Shown piece after piece: positions 8,088 to 16,294 of a stretch of 49,675 nucleotides of DNA (positions are counted from its first letter, which is position 1; the number at the start of each line of letters is the position of its first letter). A program made the translations under genes and the position numbers. The notes under the pieces were generated by a model. It was given only the letters and a program-made list of their open reading frames with translations, did not search any database and was not told the origin of the DNA. This DNA comes from Chitinophaga pinensis (lineage in GTDB: Bacteria; Bacteroidota; Bacteroidia; NS11-12g; UBA955): NCBI GenBank assembly GCA_945890895.1, contig CAMDDG010000017.1:1-49675 (forward strand), given 5' to 3'.

Positions 8088-9818
8088 ATGAACTTGAAGA
8101 ATATTGTTACCATTTTTTCCTTTTTTATTATCGGGGGAAGTCAACTCGTGGCGCAAAACACGGGGAAATCAAAGAAAAACAAATCCCGTAAAGTTGAAGA
8201 AACGCCCATCGTTACTGCCGATGAAATCCAACCTGTTTCCAACCCCAATTCAAAATCCATTCCTGCGGATGCCTCTTTAATCAACAATGTCCCTTCTGAA
8301 CAGCCGAAGAATTCTAATTATAAAATTATTCCGTATCAACGTCCATATTCGGTAAATAAAGAAAACCGAGTGGGTGTTTATCCCAAACAAAAAAACACCA
8401 AACAATGGGATGGAAGATCGCCCGGAATTTATTCAGTTCGATTCAAAATGAAGGGCCTAAAACCCGGTGAAACGGTATATATTGCAGATCACCATATTGG
8501 GGGTAAGTACTTACGCGATACTGCAATTGTTGACAAAAAAGGAATAGCCAATTTTACCGGTAATTTCTGGTTGCAACGCGGTATGTATTTGTTCGTACTG
8601 CCAGAGAAAAAAGACTATTTTGAATTTTTAATTGATGACGATCAAGATTTTCAAATTAATTGCGATACCTCTTGGTATGAACACGACTACTATGCAAAAA
8701 TGACGGTGGAAGGATCTGAAGAAAACGATCGATTTGTAAAATATCAAATGGGCAAAATGCAATCCATTCAGAAATTAATTGAAGTGGATCAACAAATGCA
8801 AACCGATAGTACTCCTGCAAATCTTGCACGTTTAAATCCCATTAAAGAACAATACCTAAGAGAGAAAAATCAGTTCGACAGTTTGTATATCTCGAAGAAT
8901 CCCAACTCGATGTTAGCCCGATTTTTATTGGCAATGCAACCCGTTACAATTCCTCAAGAATTACCAACAAAAGCTGACGGCACCAAAGACAGCACTTTTC
9001 CATATCGATATTACAGAAACCACTATTGGGATAACGTTGATTTCAACGAAGATGCCCTTGTAAGAATGCCTGTAAACGTTCTTAAAATGAAATTAGATGG
9101 CTTCTTTGATAAAATCATCGTACCGGATGCGGACACTTGCATTGATGCATGTAATTTCTTGCTTGAAAAAGCGAAAAACAGCGTCGAAAATGAAAAATAC
9201 TTGATTTGGTACCTAACCAATCGTTTTGAATCAAGCAACATCATGGGTTTAGATCGAGTATTTGTGCATATGGCTCTAGGTTACTATTGCCAAGGAAAAA
9301 CGTGGTGGGTAGATTCAACTACCGTTTCTAAAATGTGCGAAAATGCATACCGCCGTTCTCATTCACTTATCGGTGCTCCTGCTGCGGACTTACAATTAAA
9401 AAATCAAGACTCAGTTTGGATTAACACGAATTCAATAAAAGCACCATACACCATTATGATGTTCTGGGATCCAACCTGTGGTCATTGTAAAGAAATCATG
9501 CCTAAAATTGCCAAAATTTATGCTGAGAATAAACAAAAAGGATGGAAAGTAGTTACACTTGCTTCCGGTGATAAAAAGAAAGAATGGTACGAATACTTAG
9601 CTAAACATCCTGAAATATCAGAATTTACCAACTTAATTCGAGGTGAGGTATTGGCACAAAAATACGCCGATGCTCTGTATTCTTACTATGTAATTGCCAG
9701 CCCAACTATTTATCTTTTAGATGAAAATAAGAAAATTGTAGCGAATCGAATTGATGCCGAAAAGATTGTTGAATTTATAGCACATTTAGATTCCCTGAAA
9801 ACGGCAAAAACACAATAA
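8088..9818 (+). CDS. Secreted thioredoxin-like (TlpA/ResA-type) protein with DUF4369/DUF5106-like N-terminal part
   Basis: A 576-residue periplasmic or outer-membrane-associated protein. It has a signal peptide (MNLKNIVTIFSFFIIGGSQLVAQ), then a Lys/Asn/Pro-rich linker, and a beta-rich region (YSVRFKMKGLKPGETVYIAD) resembling the DUF4369 domain common in Bacteroidota thioredoxins. A long helical middle follows, then a thioredoxin fold with active site DPTCGHCKEIMP (Cys464 and Cys467). The CGHC pair suggests oxidising or isomerising activity, while the overall layout matches Bacteroidota TlpA-like reductases; the direction of its redox work is uncertain. A 15-bp repeat surrounds its stop codon. 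It converges with the 9842-10477 gene with only 23 bp between them. Confidence 0.85.
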   Translation: MNLKNIVTIFSFFIIGGSQLVAQNTGKSKKNKSRKVEETPIVTADEIQPVSNPNSKSIPADASLINNVPSEQPKNSNYKIIPYQRPYSVNKENRVGVYPKQKNTKQWDGRSPGIYSVRFKMKGLKPGETVYIADHHIGGKYLRDTAIVDKKGIANFTGNFWLQRGMYLFVLPEKKDYFEFLIDDDQDFQINCDTSWYEHDYYAKMTVEGSEENDRFVKYQMGKMQSIQKLIEVDQQMQTDSTPANLARLNPIKEQYLREKNQFDSLYISKNPNSMLARFLLAMQPVTIPQELPTKADGTKDSTFPYRYYRNHYWDNVDFNEDALVRMPVNVLKMKLDGFFDKIIVPDADTCIDACNFLLEKAKNSVENEKYLIWYLTNRFESSNIMGLDRVFVHMALGYYCQGKTWWVDSTTVSKMCENAYRRSHSLIGAPAADLQLKNQDSVWINTNSIKAPYTIMMFWDPTCGHCKEIMPKIAKIYAENKQKGWKVVTLASGDKKKEWYEYLAKHPEISEFTNLIRGEVLAQKYADALYSYYVIASPTIYLLDENKKIVANRIDAEKIVEFIAHLDSLKTAKTQ

Positions 9819-9839
9819 GAAAAGGGCAAAACACAATAA
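9803..9839. repeat. Short tandem duplication across a stop codon
   Basis: GGCAAAAACACAATAA (9803-9818, containing the gene's TAA stop) is repeated as GGCAAAACACAATAA at 9825-9839, one A shorter, with 6 bp between. The second copy again carries the TAA. Confidence 0.8.
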
Positions 9840-9841
9840 AA

Positions 9842-10477
9842 CTATTGCGTGAGCTTTTCGTAAGTTTTTATAATTTCATCGGGATAGAAAATTACGCCAA
9901 AAGTATAATACGAGGAGGAAAAAAAAGTGCCTGGGATTAAGGAGAAACGGGCACCCACTCCTGCTGAAACACCTACATACTTCCAAACTCGATAACTAGA
10001 CAGTACACCTGTTTCAATCGGGATAATCAAATTGGATACGAACTTGTGTTCACCGTTGGGTTGTAACAGTTTAAGATCGGCATTCCCCACTCCCATTTGT
10101 ACCGTTTGAAGCAATAACCACTTATAGGATTTATACCATCGGTATTCAGTTTGTCCACTTAAATAAAAATAATGGTAGGAATTTAATCGCTCATCTTGAA
10201 ATGCGGTTCCATAAAGACCACCATAAAATGCCAACTTTTTGTAGTCAGCACCGGCTCGTGCCCCAAAAATATTGATTGCCGTTCCGGTTATGTATGAATG
10301 TCGACTATCCAAACCTGCAGAGAATTCAGGCTTTAATTGAGTATAAATTCGAAAACTATCGGTTAATGACCATTTACTTTGTGCTTGAAGTAAAGAAGAA
10401 TTGGTTGCCCAGAAAATCCCCAAAACAAGAAGGTACTTTCCTCTAAAAAAGGTAAAATTTTGATTCATTTCCACCAT
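9842..10477 (-). CDS. Secreted protein of unknown function, probable outer-membrane beta-barrel
   Basis: The product (211 residues) starts at ATG 10477; a second ATG at 10468 is three codons on. The N-terminus is a signal peptide (KYLLVLGIFWATNSSLLQAQ). The rest shows amphipathic strands separated by turns (AGADYKKLAFYGGLYG, YVGVSAGVGARFSL), as in small outer-membrane barrels. No catalytic motif was recognised. A perfect -7 box at 10485-10492 ends 7 nt before the ATG at 10477, supporting that start and a near-leaderless mRNA. It is divergent from the 10526 gene, with which it shares a 48-bp intergenic promoter. Confidence 0.75.
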   Translation of the reverse strand: MVEMNQNFTFFRGKYLLVLGIFWATNSSLLQAQSKWSLTDSFRIYTQLKPEFSAGLDSRHSYITGTAINIFGARAGADYKKLAFYGGLYGTAFQDERLNSYHYFYLSGQTEYRWYKSYKWLLLQTVQMGVGNADLKLLQPNGEHKFVSNLIIPIETGVLSSYRVWKYVGVSAGVGARFSLIPGTFFSSSYYTFGVIFYPDEIIKTYEKLTQ

Positions 10478-10484
10478 GAAACCT

Positions 10485-10518
10485 CAAAAATACGATTAAA
10501 TATAAATTACTACCTTTG
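10485..10518. promoter_or_regulatory. Compact divergent promoter pair
   Basis: On the minus strand TATTTTTG (10492 down to 10485) serves the 10477 gene; on the plus strand TACCTTTG (10511-10518) serves the 10526 gene. Both match TAnnTTTG perfectly, both end 7 nt before an ATG, and the two boxes are only 18 bp apart. Confidence 0.6.
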
Positions 10519-10525
10519 TAAACCT

Positions 10526-11473
10526 ATGAGCTTCAAAAAAAATCTCCTTTTTTTACTTCTTGGGGGATGCACAACTTCTTTATCTCTATTAACTGCGCAA
10601 ATTCGCAGACCCGGCTCTGAAAATGAAGCCAAACCCACTGGCACAACTACAATCTCCAAGCCAACTAATACGGCCATTGGATCAACCCCAAGCTCGAATA
10701 TCTCCAGCAATTCCAATGCATCGAGTAGTTCAAACAATTTTGGGAATAATTCTACATCGGTAAACGCACCCAACCAAGCAATATCTAATTCAACGTACAA
10801 CAGTGCCACAAATTCAACATCGAACACAGTTCCTTCAGCAAATTCAAGTTCGATTACAATTAATAAACAAAAAAAAGGGAATTATAATATTGAAGCGCTG
10901 GTTAATATCGGTAGTTCGGGTGTAGGTATTGGAATAGATGAACTCAAAATTCGATATTATTACTCCAAAAATCGTGCATACCGAGCGCGTTTTTCAGGTA
11001 TAATCAAAAGTGATCTAAATGATATCAGTCCGAACAAAACCACTCGTTCAGAAGTTAAATATGATCGTCAAAAACTTCTCATAGCAGGTGGAATAGAAGA
11101 ACATTATAACCACTCGAATCGTATCAATTCGTATGTTGGATTTGAGGCAGGTGGATGGTATGATAAAGAATCAACTAAAGCCTCAAACAGCAAAGATGGA
11201 ATAAGTTTTTCACAAGGTTACAGCTATGAAAAAACATTAACCGAAAGCGCCCTATTCATCAACGGTGTGGCGGGACTGGATTTTTACTTAAATTCACAAT
11301 TTTACATAGGTGCCGAAATTATGGTTGGAGTTTCCAATCGAACTTCCAATTATACCGGTGTTCGAGTAATTGCTGGAACATTGATCGAAAGTCAATCGGG
11401 GTTTTATTCTGGAAGTGGATTTGAAGGGCATTTAACCTATTCTAAAGGCATCCGATTTGGATATAAATTTTGA
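10526..11473 (+). CDS. Secreted outer-membrane barrel protein with Ser/Asn/Thr-rich linker
   Basis: The ATG at 10526 gives a signal peptide (MSFKKNLLFLLLGGCTTSLS, then LLTAQ) and about 315 residues. An in-frame upstream start at 10460 would cross the promoter and overlap the divergent gene. After the signal comes a low-complexity linker of roughly 75 residues made mostly of Ser, Asn and Thr. A C-terminal domain of about 200 residues follows with alternating beta-strand pattern, ending in KGIRFGYKF with a terminal Phe as in outer-membrane barrels. The barrel resembles the product of the next gene (IKYRYF versus LKIRYYY; GIRFGLRF versus GIRFGYKF), so the two are tandem paralogues. The linker may sit on the cell surface or span the periplasm. 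Function unknown. Confidence 0.78.
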   Translation: MSFKKNLLFLLLGGCTTSLSLLTAQIRRPGSENEAKPTGTTTISKPTNTAIGSTPSSNISSNSNASSSSNNFGNNSTSVNAPNQAISNSTYNSATNSTSNTVPSANSSSITINKQKKGNYNIEALVNIGSSGVGIGIDELKIRYYYSKNRAYRARFSGIIKSDLNDISPNKTTRSEVKYDRQKLLIAGGIEEHYNHSNRINSYVGFEAGGWYDKESTKASNSKDGISFSQGYSYEKTLTESALFINGVAGLDFYLNSQFYIGAEIMVGVSNRTSNYTGVRVIAGTLIESQSGFYSGSGFEGHLTYSKGIRFGYKF

Positions 11474-11542
11474 ATGAATTAAAGTGTTTCATTCCATATT
11501 CACTAAATTGAACCTTTATTTTAGCCCAAATAGATTAAAAAC

Positions 11543-12226
11543 ATGAAAACTAAATCATTTGCACTTTCGCTTTTAACAACAGTATTATTTACAATACAGT
11601 CAAAGGCACAAACAAACAAGCCTGTAACAGAAAAACATAGTTTAGAAGTAAATTTGAACTTGCAAGTTGGATCTGCTCCTATTACACTAGATGCTCCAAG
11701 CATCAAATACCGCTACTTTTTGAACCCCAATTTAGCAGCTCGAACTGAAGTCGCTGCTAGTTTATTTCAGAATTCAAGTCGTATTTACAATACTACCATG
11801 AACGATTTTGGTACATTGAATCAATCTTCTTGGAATATTAATTGGGGCATAGGTGCTGAACACCATTTTAAAGGCACAGATAAACTTTCTCCCTATTTGG
11901 GATTGGTGGCAGAAATTCAAACTGGAGGTTCTTCTCAAGAAGGAACTAATACATTAAATGGATTCTCTTATTCACAAGGAGATTTATTCACCAATTACAT
12001 TTCTGGTAGTTTTGGTTGGGGAGCTGGCGCTGTTTTTGGTGCTGATTATTATTTGTTAAAGAACATTTTTGTTGGAGCGGAAATCACTTTCGGTTATGGA
12101 CGAATATTTAATGGTTATCAACAAGTATGGACCAATCGTACTGGAAACACCGTTGAAACGAAACTGTCTTCATTTGGCTCTTTGGGAATGGGTAGCAGTG
12201 GAATTCGCTTTGGACTTCGTTTTTAA
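11543..12226 (+). CDS. Outer-membrane beta-barrel protein, paralogue of the preceding gene
   Basis: A 227-residue protein with signal peptide (MKTKSFALSLLTTVLFTIQS, then KAQ) followed directly by a beta-barrel of about 200 residues that ends in Phe (SGIRFGLRF). Strands such as PSIKYRYFLNPNLAARTEVA and NIFVGAEITFGYGRIF correspond to strands of the 10526 product, without its Ser/Asn linker. A possible imperfect -7 box (TATTTTAG, 11516-11523) lies 19 nt upstream. No known enzyme motif. Such small barrels of Bacteroidota are usually annotated only as OMP_b-brl proteins. Confidence 0.78.
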   Translation: MKTKSFALSLLTTVLFTIQSKAQTNKPVTEKHSLEVNLNLQVGSAPITLDAPSIKYRYFLNPNLAARTEVAASLFQNSSRIYNTTMNDFGTLNQSSWNINWGIGAEHHFKGTDKLSPYLGLVAEIQTGGSSQEGTNTLNGFSYSQGDLFTNYISGSFGWGAGAVFGADYYLLKNIFVGAEITFGYGRIFNGYQQVWTNRTGNTVETKLSSFGSLGMGSSGIRFGLRF

Positions 12227-12286
12227 TCTTATTTAAATTTTAATATCCAAAGCTTTACTGCTGTGGACAAACTTTGACAATGGGGT

Positions 12287-13408
12287 TTACCATATATAAC
12301 TTAAACCCCATTCCATAAAATCCGCTTTGTTCAAATGAGCTTTAATACGATTTCGGAGTATCCAATTTTGCGACAAACGATAATCACATCCCAAACCATT
12401 ATAAAAAACGGGTTTATCGCTATGAACTGGTTTCAATGCATAATAACCCAGATCAAAACGCAGACCCAATCTACCAAACAAAAACACTTTACCAACCTTT
12501 AAAGCCACTTCTCGTGTGTCTTTGGCCTTTACACCATACAAATTCCCATATTGATCCCAGTAATAATTCGGATCTGAAAACAATTCGATTCCGTAATCCC
12601 AATATCCTTTTGAATTTTTCTGAATGCGGTAATTAAAATCAAAAATCCATACAGCGGTTGGCTGTGGAAATTCAATGGAATGTTCGCGTATTGCCAGCTT
12701 CACACCCAATGCATATGGATAAGCAAAATACTTGTGCTTGAGTCGATACAATCTTTTCCCTTCGCTTCTATTAGAGTGCGGAAAATACGATATTCCCAAG
12801 CTCCCATTCACCACATTTAAACCTACATTTGGCTTTTTATAGTTCCCATTGGAGCAATGTGTTAAGTTTAATCCCCCGTTAATTCCCAAATAATTTGAGA
12901 ATTTAAACCGGAATTCACCAGTTAGAACTAACAAATAATTAAAATTAGAACCGATTGCATAGTTAATGGGGTCCTTCTGCACATCGTATTTTTCTGAGAG
13001 ATAAGATATACCGTGCGCCAATCTCCATCGAACACCAAAATTTTCCGAAAACGATCGCACTCCCCCAACTGAAACTGCCATGCCAAATTGAGAACCGGTA
13101 GTAGCTAAACCCATATCCATTGCGAGCAGTGAAACACCCAAATGGGGTTGATTGTAGTACTTCTTCCTTTTTTGATAAATAGGACGACGCTCTATAGGGA
13201 TTTCCCAATCGGCGTCTAATTGTATTCCAGATACCGTTGCAGCCAATGGTTCTGTATATGTAGAATGAGGAATCATTTTGCCAAACAGCAACTTAGCATC
13301 AACAAATGCTTGACTCCAGGCACAATTGGCTAAGATAAAAAAGGCAACAACTAGGATAATTCTTGGTGGTACTATTGCGCACTTGAAATATCTCCTTACA
13401 AAATTCAC
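12287..13408 (-). CDS. PagL-like acyloxyacyl hydrolase (lipid A deacylase) family protein
   Basis: About 373 residues. The motif THCSNGNYKKPNVGLN fits the outer-membrane lipid A 3-O-deacylase family, whose active site has His-x-Ser-Asn followed by a Pro-Asn-x-Gly segment. The rest alternates barrel strands and ends in a terminal Trp. The frame extends to an ATG at 13471, but a GTG at 13408 lies 4 nt after a -7-like box (TTACTTTG on the minus strand, 13420 to 13413) and yields a clean signal peptide (PRIILVVAFFILANCAWSQ), so 13408 is preferred. It lies 87 bp downstream of the XrtF-associated gene on the same strand. A role in remodelling lipid A, or in a lipid step tied to the exosortase, is inference only. 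Confidence 0.7.
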   Translation of the reverse strand: MNFVRRYFKCAIVPPRIILVVAFFILANCAWSQAFVDAKLLFGKMIPHSTYTEPLAATVSGIQLDADWEIPIERRPIYQKRKKYYNQPHLGVSLLAMDMGLATTGSQFGMAVSVGGVRSFSENFGVRWRLAHGISYLSEKYDVQKDPINYAIGSNFNYLLVLTGEFRFKFSNYLGINGGLNLTHCSNGNYKKPNVGLNVVNGSLGISYFPHSNRSEGKRLYRLKHKYFAYPYALGVKLAIREHSIEFPQPTAVWIFDFNYRIQKNSKGYWDYGIELFSDPNYYWDQYGNLYGVKAKDTREVALKVGKVFLFGRLGLRFDLGYYALKPVHSDKPVFYNGLGCDYRLSQNWILRNRIKAHLNKADFMEWGLSYIW

Positions 13409-13495
13409 ATTGCAAAGTAATACGGACAGATTGAAAAATGAGTAAAAATTTTCTTTAAAATTATATTTCAAGCTTTCAAGTAATCCAACTTGAAA

Positions 13496-13930
13496 TTAAT
13501 CTTCTTCCAATTGAAACACTAAGCTATATGCAAGAAAAAAAATAAAATACAAAGGTGAAGTAATTAAACTCAAAACTTGATCGTATGCTTTGAACATAAA
13601 TGCATTGTCAATTATACTGAACCGAAAAAAAGCAACAACTACACAATACACGTCCAAAATGGCTAGAATTAACCAATATTGTACCCTCAAAGGCTGCTTT
13701 AAATATTTGTAAACAAAATGATAACCTATCCAACCAATCCCGTAAACAGCTATTTCTCGCATTACAAATCTCATAGGTTGCCATGAAAATATCCCACCTT
13801 TGAGAAAACTATCGATCATAAACTTGTTGAACCACCCGTATCCAACAAACAACAACCAAATTACCAGTATGTATTTTACGCTTTTGCGGAGAATTCTCTT
13901 GGTTTCGCTTTTCTCAAATAAAAAATCCAT
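13496..13930 (-). CDS. Exosortase F system-associated membrane protein
   Basis: A 144-residue membrane protein with a short charged N-terminus (MDFLFEKSETKRILRK) and about four hydrophobic helices (VKYILVIWLLFVGYGW; YGIGWIGYHFVY; YWLILAILDVYCVVVAFF; PLYFIFFLAYSLVF). Its start overlaps the end of the exosortase gene by 55 bp, so the two are translationally coupled. A small membrane protein in exactly this position accompanies XrtF in Flavobacteriia and is known only as the exosortase F system-associated protein. Size, topology and position fit; no biochemical role is known to me. Confidence 0.75.
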   Translation of the reverse strand: MDFLFEKSETKRILRKSVKYILVIWLLFVGYGWFNKFMIDSFLKGGIFSWQPMRFVMREIAVYGIGWIGYHFVYKYLKQPLRVQYWLILAILDVYCVVVAFFRFSIIDNAFMFKAYDQVLSLITSPLYFIFFLAYSLVFQLEED

Positions 13931-14490
13931 ACAATAAACATTATAGCATATACAACAAATTGAAAAATGGTTTTATGAAATAAATGAAACCAATCTGGGT
14001 GGTCTTTTGAAATTTGAAACAGCCCAGCTACTCTCAGCACATTGGTAACATATAAAACTAAAATAATAACCATGGAATACGCTAATTTCCGCTTCCAAGT
14101 ACCTTGAGGAAATACCCAAATAAACGCTACACCTAAATAATACAAATCCCAAGCATCACAAGGCGATCCTATACGAACATAACCTCTAAAATCCCTAACG
14201 TTGCTTAAAATTTCTCCTCCTCCATTTGGCTTTTCAAAACAAAATATGGTAGGCCTCGAGCCTGTAAAAAACTCCACCGCCACAGCAGAAGCTTTGGCCA
14301 AATTCTCAATTAAAAAATTATGTACTACTACCCAATCAGCAATGATAATCCATATTAATACGGAAATCGCAGCATTTCTTAAAAAGGATTTCTGACCGGA
14401 ATTTATTTGAGAATATACACCTTGATCAAGTTTTGAAAGCACTGATTTAAGACTCATAAGTACATGATTTGGAGTTGAATTAATATTCAT
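13876..14490 (-). CDS. xrtF: Exosortase/archaeosortase family protein, XrtF type
   Basis: A 204-residue integral membrane protein with about five helices. The family's three catalytic residues are visible in order: Cys111 in GSPCDAWDLYYLG, Arg153 in TNVLRVAGLF, and His172 (or His169) in WFHLFHKTIF, followed by a last helix with a C-terminal basic tail. Exosortases are transpeptidase-like enzymes that cut C-terminal sorting tails of exported proteins after transport across the inner membrane. The overlapping partner gene downstream supports the XrtF subtype. Starts at 14490 or 14457 are both possible. A fitting substrate-like gene is found at 19764-19943. Confidence 0.82.
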   Translation of the reverse strand: MNINSTPNHVLMSLKSVLSKLDQGVYSQINSGQKSFLRNAAISVLIWIIIADWVVVHNFLIENLAKASAVAVEFFTGSRPTIFCFEKPNGGGEILSNVRDFRGYVRIGSPCDAWDLYYLGVAFIWVFPQGTWKRKLAYSMVIILVLYVTNVLRVAGLFQISKDHPDWFHLFHKTIFQFVVYAIMFIVWIFYLRKAKPREFSAKA

Positions 14491-14617
14491 TTCTAGATCA
14501 TTTAAATAACCTTAATCGAAAAGATATTTAAAGCCTGATAAATTGAATAAAAAAACAACGGCAGCAAAATTACAGAATATTTGTTCGATGTTCCCACCAC
14601 CTGGAACGCTTATTCTA

Positions 14618-15070
14618 CTATTTAAGATACAATTGTTGTAACTTTTTGTAACGAAAATCAAAAATCCCTTTCACTTTTTGATCTACAAACAATTTCCCTG
14701 CTATTACACCCAAAATCCCCTTCCCAATATCATAATGAAGAATATCAGTCATCCTTACCCCTCCTGGAATTTCTTCAAAATGATGCTCATGATGCCAGAT
14801 ATTGTAAGGTCCTTTTCTTTGTTCATCTACAAAATAGTGTCGATCTTTAACATGGGTTATTTCGGTACACCAATCCATCTGTATTCCTAAAAAAGGTGAA
14901 ATCTTGTATGTAATAAATAATCCAGGATACATTTCTTCAGGGGGATTGGATGTAATCCTAAAAACCATATCGTTTGGAGTTATTTCATTCAAATTCTTGG
15001 GAGAAGAAAAAAACTTCCACGCTTCCTCCAAAGTAATGGGTAAGTCCTGAACAAATTCAAGTCGTTTCAT
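14618..15070 (-). CDS. SRPBCC-fold (START-like) protein
   Basis: About 150 residues. It opens with a typical SRPBCC start (MKRLEFVQDLPITLEEAWKF), continues with FFSSPKNLNEITP and GLFITYKISPFLGI, and ends in a long C-terminal helix (FDFRYKKLQQLYL), the hydrophobic-pocket fold of ligand-binding and cyclase proteins. Proteins of this subgroup are often labelled cell-division inhibitor-like, but no function is established. The frame extends to an ATG at 15106; 15070 is preferred because it begins at the domain. It is divergent from the 15146 gene. Confidence 0.75.
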   Translation of the reverse strand: MKRLEFVQDLPITLEEAWKFFSSPKNLNEITPNDMVFRITSNPPEEMYPGLFITYKISPFLGIQMDWCTEITHVKDRHYFVDEQRKGPYNIWHHEHHFEEIPGGVRMTDILHYDIGKGILGVIAGKLFVDQKVKGIFDFRYKKLQQLYLK

Positions 15071-15130
15071 ATTTACAAGGAACAACTTTAATTCATTTAA
15101 GTTCATCGTGAATTAAGTATATTCGCTGAC

Positions 15131-15138
15131 TAATTTCG
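15131..15138 (+). promoter_or_regulatory. -7-like element (TAATTTCG) of the 15146 gene
   Basis: It matches TAnnTTTG except for C at position 7 and ends 7 nt before the ATG, the same geometry as other leaderless candidates in the window. Confidence 0.4.
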
Positions 15139-15145
15139 ACGTAAT

Positions 15146-15592
15146 ATGTCTGTAACTCTAAAACAAAAATCGATACATTGGATAAAGAACAGTCTTTTTG
15201 TAATCATTGCACTGTTTTTGGGAGCTTTTGTTAATGGTAAAATTATTGAAATAAGTCCCTCCCTAATACCACCTCCAGAAGGAGCTGATTTTACTACTGA
15301 AGCCGGATTAAAAGCAGCTGCCGCATTAATGCAACCAAAGCATTTTGTAATGCCTTTTCTTGCTCATGCACTGGGTACGTTAGTCAGCGCTTTGATATTA
15401 CTAATATTTTTCAAAGATCGACAAATGCTTTTCATTCGTTCATTGATTGTTGGAGGAATTTTCTTTTTAGGCGGTTTATCTATGGTATTCATGATTCCAT
15501 CACCTTGGTGGTTTATACTTGCCGATTTGGGATTGGCATATTTCCCTATGGCACTTCTCCCATTTTGGATCAAATACCGAAGAATTTCTTAA
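15146..15592 (+). CDS. Conserved four-helix membrane protein of unknown function
   Basis: 148 residues with four hydrophobic segments: residues about 13-32, 72-92, 97-117 and 121-140. The periplasmic loop contains SLIPPPEGAD, and a second stretch reads PKHFVMPFLAHALGTLVSA. These two segments resemble an unnamed family that I recall from Bacteroidota genomes, but no function is known to me. The gene ends in a shared palindrome: its TAA (15590-15592) and the minus-strand stop of the next gene (15591-15589) overlap in TTAA. Confidence 0.75.
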   Translation: MSVTLKQKSIHWIKNSLFVIIALFLGAFVNGKIIEISPSLIPPPEGADFTTEAGLKAAAALMQPKHFVMPFLAHALGTLVSALILLIFFKDRQMLFIRSLIVGGIFFLGGLSMVFMIPSPWWFILADLGLAYFPMALLPFWIKYRRIS

Positions 15593-16029
15593 TGAATACG
15601 TTTTAAGTCTTCAATAATTATTTTCTTCATCTTCATTAATGCAGCAATAGCATAGTCCCTTACTTCAGAGTCTGGATTACCTATCCAATTTCCCAATTCG
15701 CTTGGAACAACTTGCCAAGAAACTCCAAATCTATCCTTTAACCAACCACACTGGCTTTCTTGTCCACCATCAGAAACCAGTGCATCCCAAAAGTGATCCA
15801 CCTCCTGTTGGTTTTCACAATTTATTACCATGGATATGGACTCATTGAATTGAAATTCAGGTCCACCATTGAGTGCCATAAATTTAGTTTCTCTTAGTTC
15901 AAACATGACAACCATGCCATTATCGCTTAAAATTCTGGAATTTTCAAATATAGACACATAACATTCCGCTGCTTCCCGGGCTTGATGATTAAACCATAAA
16001 CAGGGATAAATAGGGTTATTAGAATTCAT
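15589..16029 (-). CDS. PhnB-like VOC-fold protein (3-demethylubiquinone methyltransferase-like domain)
   Basis: 146 residues from ATG 16029. The sequence IYPCLWFNHQAREAAECYVSIF and the closing FGVSWQVVPSEL are characteristic of the PhnB/YjdN-type glyoxalase-fold family. Despite its historical name, this family has no proven methyltransferase activity. The frame can be read up to 16104, but that would run through the terminator and tRNA-Phe, so 16029 is the real start. The direction follows the tRNA, with a terminator between them. Confidence 0.85.
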   Translation of the reverse strand: MNSNNPIYPCLWFNHQAREAAECYVSIFENSRILSDNGMVVMFELRETKFMALNGGPEFQFNESISMVINCENQQEVDHFWDALVSDGGQESQCGWLKDRFGVSWQVVPSELGNWIGNPDSEVRDYAIAALMKMKKIIIEDLKRIH

Positions 16030-16047
16030 TCGGTGAATATAATAAAA

Positions 16048-16070
16048 AAAGCCACCCATAGGGTGGCTTT
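16048..16070 (-). terminator. Intrinsic terminator of tRNA-Phe
   Basis: AAAGCCACCC (16048-16057) pairs with GGGTGGCTTT (16061-16070) around ATA. Read on the minus strand it lies about 5 nt after the tRNA 3' end and is followed by a T run, so it stops tRNA transcription before the PhnB-like gene. It could also work in the other direction. Confidence 0.85.
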
Positions 16071-16074
16071 TTTG

Positions 16075-16147
16075 TGGTATCGGACGGAATCGAACCGCCG
16101 ACACAAGGATTTTCAGTCCTTTGCTCTACCAACTGAGCTACGATACC
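16075..16147 (-). tRNA. tRNA-Phe (anticodon GAA)
   Basis: On the minus strand a 73-nt cloverleaf is visible. The acceptor stem GGTATCG pairs with CGATACC, the D arm reads AGCTCAGTTGGTAGAGC, and the anticodon stem-loop GGACTGAAAATCC carries GAA. The T arm is CGGCGGTTCGATTCCG and the discriminator base is A. The 3' CCA is not encoded in full. No integrated element is seen at its 3' end. Confidence 0.96.
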
Positions 16148-16294
16148 TTTTCTGTTTAGTTAACACAAGTGAAAAAATCAATGTGTTTTCTTAAACGGGA
16201 CTGCAAAAATACGAAATTCCGTTTATCTTCCAAGAAAAATTGAAAATATTTTTTTAATTTGTATTTCGTTAAAGTAAAATTTCACTCAAACAAT

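Noticed and set aside
16030..16104. N-terminal extension of the PhnB-like gene through the tRNA
   Set aside because: The extension would read through an intrinsic terminator and into tRNA-Phe; the family start is at 16029.
16075..16147. tRNA-Phe as an integration site of a mobile element
   Set aside because: No duplicated tRNA 3' end, integrase or change of base composition was seen on either side.
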